Under the pieces are notes generated by a model, which saw nothing but the letters and a program-made list of their open reading frames with translations, was not told the origin of the DNA and did no database searches. A program made the position numbers and the translations under genes. A stretch of 54,872 bases of DNA from Bacteroidales bacterium (GTDB lineage Bacteria; Bacteroidota; Bacteroidia; Bacteroidales; P3): contig WQWA01000010.1 in NCBI GenBank assembly GCA_009785505.1, positions 1 to 54,872 of the forward strand. The letters are read 5' to 3'. Below, piece after piece: positions 52,542-54,872 of the stretch; the first letter of the stretch is position 1; each line of letters opens with the position of its first letter.

Positions 52542-52554
52542 ACTATCTTTTTTG

Positions 52555-52587
52555 CAAAGATACGATTTTTTGCGAAATTTTTGCAAA
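52555..52587 (-). promoter_or_regulatory. Promoter of M81 lipoprotein gene
   Basis: On the minus strand TTTG (52584-52587), 21-bp spacer, TATCTTTG (52555-52562). Its -33 box abuts that of the divergent barrel gene. Confidence 0.75.
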
Positions 52588-52611
52588 TATCATTTTTTTT
52601 ATGTAACTTTG
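52580..52611 (+). promoter_or_regulatory. Promoter of barrel gene 52677
   Basis: TTTG 52580-52583, 20-bp spacer, TAACTTTG 52604-52611. Together with the divergent promoter it forms the palindrome TTTGCAAA at 52580-52587. Confidence 0.75.
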
Positions 52612-52676
52612 CGGTCAAATTTTACGTATAACACAACATTAATAAACCAATAATTATAAATCAAAACACAAACACA

Positions 52677-53282
52677 ATGAAAAAATTATTCACAACAACA
52701 TTGGCTTTGCTTTTAGTAGCAAGCTTAACAGCACAAATTTCGTTTGGTCCTCGTGCAGGATTTAATTTGACAAACATGAGGATAAGCGAAGACGGAATTT
52801 CAATTAGTGGAGACATGAAGCCAGGATTTCAGTTAGGTGTAGTAGCAGATATTCCGGTTATGGGAGACATGCTTTCTATTCAACCTGGGCTTTTATTTGC
52901 TCAACAAGGTGCCAGATTTGGAGAAGGCGATTGGAGAACCACCATCAACGTTAACTATTTACAGATGCCTATCAATGCTCAATTTGGATTTGCCGTAAGT
53001 CGAGATGCGAGAATTTTACTGCAGGCAGGTCCATATTTGGGATTTGCTTTGAGTGGAGCCTACAGATTTGATGGTGAATCCGAAAGTATCGAATTTGGAA
53101 GTGATGGCGAAATGAATCGCTTTGACTTCGGTGTTGGCTTTGGTGCCGGCGTACAATTTGGCAGATTTCAAGTTGGAGTTGGTTATAACTTAGGTATTGC
53201 CAACATTTCTAGCTTTGATGATGAGACAACCAGAAACAACGGCTTAGTATTTACTGTAACGTATTTGTTTGGTGGTCGCTAA
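52677..53282 (+). CDS. Outer-membrane beta-barrel protein, paralogue B
   Basis: A 201-residue exported barrel, signal MKKLFTTTLALLLVASLTAQ, then ISFGPRAGFNLTNMRIS. Long stretches match paralogue A at 49444 (SIQPGLLFAQQGA, NYLQMPINAQFGF, ILLQAGPYLGFAL, RFQVGxGYNLGIAN, VTYLFxGR). Differences cluster in the loops, for example around GEGDWRTT and FDGESESIE, as expected for surface-exposed turns. It is likely the product of a local duplication. A single-gene unit that ends in a repeat and a hairpin. Confidence 0.88.
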   Translation: MKKLFTTTLALLLVASLTAQISFGPRAGFNLTNMRISEDGISISGDMKPGFQLGVVADIPVMGDMLSIQPGLLFAQQGARFGEGDWRTTINVNYLQMPINAQFGFAVSRDARILLQAGPYLGFALSGAYRFDGESESIEFGSDGEMNRFDFGVGFGAGVQFGRFQVGVGYNLGIANISSFDDETTRNNGLVFTVTYLFGGR

Positions 53283-53294
53283 ACAATAGCAAAC

Positions 53295-53365
53295 AGATTC
53301 CTCGACTTCGCACACTGCGTGTGTGGAGTTTGTCCCCGAGCATAGTCGAAGGACTCGGAATGACA
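53295..53365. repeat. Dispersed GTCATTCCGAG-type repeat, reverse, with an inner insertion
   Basis: AGATTCCTCGACTTCGCACA ... GGACTCGGAATGACA. The centre carries an extra segment with GTCCCCGAGCATAGTCGAAG, of the same TCGAAG/CTTCGA family as the ksgA repeat. Confidence 0.75.
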
Positions 53366-53388
53366 GGTGCGAATAATGGAGGAGAATA

Positions 53389-53423
53389 AAAAATGGGGAG
53401 CGGCAAAGCCGCTCCCCATTTTT
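53389..53423. terminator. Terminator hairpin, 35 nt
   Basis: Perfect 16-bp stem AAAAATGGGGAGCGGC / GCCGCTCCCCATTTTT with loop AAA, ending in five T. Terminates the barrel gene 52677. Confidence 0.8.
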
Positions 53424-53501
53424 CTGCCAAACCTTAAAATTTTTTAAGTTTTAACACTTTTTAACTAAATTTGTGTGTTTTTGCAAAATCAAAGATATTT
53501 T

Positions 53502-53578
53502 GCAAAAATGTGCAAATTTATTTTTATATTTCGGAAAAAATGTGTAATTTTGCATTGTAAAATTGGCAAAAATGTGCA
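53502..53578. promoter_or_regulatory. Three 13-bp direct repeats, 32-bp pitch, around ATPase promoter
   Basis: GCAAAAATGTGCA at 53502-53514 and 53566-53578, and GAAAAAATGTGTA at 53534-53546, spaced by exactly 32 bp. The -7 box TAATTTTG of the ATPase gene (53545-53552) begins in the middle copy. Just upstream, TTTTGCAAAA occurs at 53479-53488 and 53498-53507. Candidate binding sites for an unknown regulator or for the protein itself. Confidence 0.5.
53545..53552 (+). promoter_or_regulatory. -7 element of DUF4143-type ATPase gene
   Basis: TAATTTTG, 30 bases before the ATG at 53583; overlaps the middle direct repeat. Confidence 0.5.
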
Positions 53579-53582
53579 GAAT

Positions 53583-54872
53583 ATGAAAAGAGACATCTTG
53601 TTTAAGCTAGAAAATTGGAAAAATAACTCCAACAAAAAGCCGTTAATTCTCACGGGAGCACGGCAGGTTGGTAAAACTTGGGCGATTAAAGAATTTGGTA
53701 GAACAAAATTCAAAAACACGGCATATATTATGTTTGAGAAAAACGAAAATATGCGACGACTTTTTGACGGCTCACTCGCACCAAAGGATTTGTTGCCATT
53801 TTTACAAGCCGAAAGTGGCGAAACGATTACAAGCGACACATTACTGATTTTCGATGAAGTACAAGCCGTGCCAAACGCTATTACTTCGCTAAAGTTTTTT
53901 CAGGAAGAAATGCCTGAAATTTATTTGATTGCTTCGGGGTCGGCTCTTGGTATTGCTATGCACGGCAATTATTCGTTTCCTGTGGGCAAAGTTGATAGAC
54001 TACACTTGTATCCTATGACTTTTTCTGAATTTCTACAGGCAATGAACGAAGAACACCTTGCAGAACTTTTGAAAACAGCCAATCCTGAACAACTCAATAT
54101 TTTTCACGAGAAATTTAACCGTTATTTGAAACAGTATTTTTTTGTTGGTGGAATGCCCGAAGTAATTGCAAGTTACGCTGAAAGCAAGGATTTCGATAAG
54201 GTTCGCAAACTTCAAAAGAAAATTTTGAAAGACTACGATGCTGATTTTGCAAAATATGCAACGCCACTTTTAGCAACAAAAATCCGTATGCTTTGGAATT
54301 CCATACCGCAACAAATAGCCAAAGAAAACAAAAAGTTTGTTTACGGCGCAGTAAAGCACGGTGCAAGGGCAAGGGATTTTGAAACGACCATTCAATGGCT
54401 TTTGGATTCTTCGATGATACATAAAATAAATCGTGTTTCAACACCGAAGTCGCCGTTGAAATTTCACGAAGATTTCGATGCGTTCAAGCTTTTTATCAGT
54501 GATGTCGGGCTTTTGGGAGCAATAACCAATACGTTGCCTCGTCAAATCGTAGAACACGACAGTATTTACACCGAATACAACGGTGCTATGGGCGAGCAAT
54601 ATATTTGTCAAGAACTTATCGCCAGTGAATTAGAAACATTATTTTATTGGTCGCGAGAAGATTCCAAACAAGAAATTGATTTTATAACCGAAAATGAACA
54701 AGGAGTTGTGCCGATTGAAGTTAAATCAGGTACAAATCTGACTGCTGCTTCTTTTGCTAAATTTATGCAAGACAATAGTTCTCAACTCGGCATAAAAGTT
54801 TCTGCTTTGCCGTACAAAGAAAACGAAAAAGTTATAAATATTCCACTTTACAGTGCCTTGAGAGTGAAGACG
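53583..54872 (+). CDS. AAA_14/DUF4143 ATPase (3' end outside window)
   Basis: At least 430 residues, open at the right edge; the start is complete. The N-terminal AAA domain has Walker A LTGARQVGKTW (about residues 23-33), Walker B LLIFDEVQA and a sensor region LIASGSALG. The C-terminal DUF4143 part contains GAMGEQYICQELIAS and the nuclease-like FYWSREDSKQEIDFI with VVPIEVKSG, a PD-(D/E)xK-like pattern (E-I-D ... E-V-K). Proteins of this class are abundant in Bacteroidota and archaea, often in several copies, and their role is not settled; links to defence or toxin-antitoxin function have been suggested but not shown here. Confidence 0.88.
   Translation, partial: MKRDILFKLENWKNNSNKKPLILTGARQVGKTWAIKEFGRTKFKNTAYIMFEKNENMRRLFDGSLAPKDLLPFLQAESGETITSDTLLIFDEVQAVPNAITSLKFFQEEMPEIYLIASGSALGIAMHGNYSFPVGKVDRLHLYPMTFSEFLQAMNEEHLAELLKTANPEQLNIFHEKFNRYLKQYFFVGGMPEVIASYAESKDFDKVRKLQKKILKDYDADFAKYATPLLATKIRMLWNSIPQQIAKENKKFVYGAVKHGARARDFETTIQWLLDSSMIHKINRVSTPKSPLKFHEDFDAFKLFISDVGLLGAITNTLPRQIVEHDSIYTEYNGAMGEQYICQELIASELETLFYWSREDSKQEIDFITENEQGVVPIEVKSGTNLTAASFAKFMQDNSSQLGIKVSALPYKENEKVINIPLYSALRVKT

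Overview
The window is a stretch of ordinary chromosome from a member of the Bacteroidota, most likely the order Bacteroidales. The main reasons are repeated promoters of the TTTG / TAnnTTTG type (-33 / -7), almost no Shine-Dalgarno sequences, the cluster DUF6089 barrel - uppS - bamA - ompH - ompH, a PCMD-domain lipoprotein, an efflux operon ending in a PG0541-type small protein, and many exported proteins with N-termini of the type MKKxLF...FAQ. Base composition looks even and moderately AT-rich. I found no tRNA, rRNA, insertion sequence, phage or CRISPR array. No gene-free stretch exceeds about 300 bases; the longest, 53283-53582, holds a repeat, a hairpin and a promoter. Layout: the left edge cuts an ABC transporter gene. 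Then come dsbD, an exported MORN-repeat protein overlapping a Ppx/GppA phosphatase and a PduO-type cobalamin adenosyltransferase, and a small outer-membrane barrel. On the minus strand, 5867-9845 is a compact GDP-D-glycero-alpha-D-manno-heptose operon (hddA, gmhA, a fused hddC-gmhB, a glycosyltransferase). An alpha/beta hydrolase and an exported M16 peptidase diverge around a striking array of three palindromes. proS, a His/Trp-rich lipoprotein and a FadL-type barrel follow. From 26198 down to 18726 runs an envelope-biogenesis cluster: DUF6089 barrel, uppS, bamA, two Skp/OmpH chaperones and an MsbA-like ABC exporter. A DPP-IV-type peptidase and recX lie next to it. From 34763 to 29301 a PCMD lipoprotein, a barrel, a LytS-type kinase and a LytTR regulator form one probable operon. 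From 40797 to 34828 lies a tripartite RND efflux operon with its PII-like partner. The right third has a thioredoxin-like protein, corA, ksgA-lptB, an exported nitroreductase-like lipoprotein, mgtE, pnuC, RNase R, two paralogous barrels bracketing cutC and an M81 peptidase lipoprotein, and a DUF4143-type ATPase cut by the right edge. The theme is envelope construction and transport: heptose for surface glycans, undecaprenyl phosphate, BamA/Skp assembly, LptB/MsbA-like export, efflux, Mg2+ and NMN uptake, and periplasmic thiol chemistry. The most unusual signals are non-genic. Small dispersed palindromic repeats lie between genes, and two have entered coding frames (ksgA and recX). Stereotyped 35-nt hairpins sit next to GTCATTCCGAG-type repeats. 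Two regularly phased operator-like arrays flank promoters (20-bp and 32-bp pitch). There is also a 10-codon leader ORF coupled to mgtE, and two promoters that should give leaderless mRNAs.
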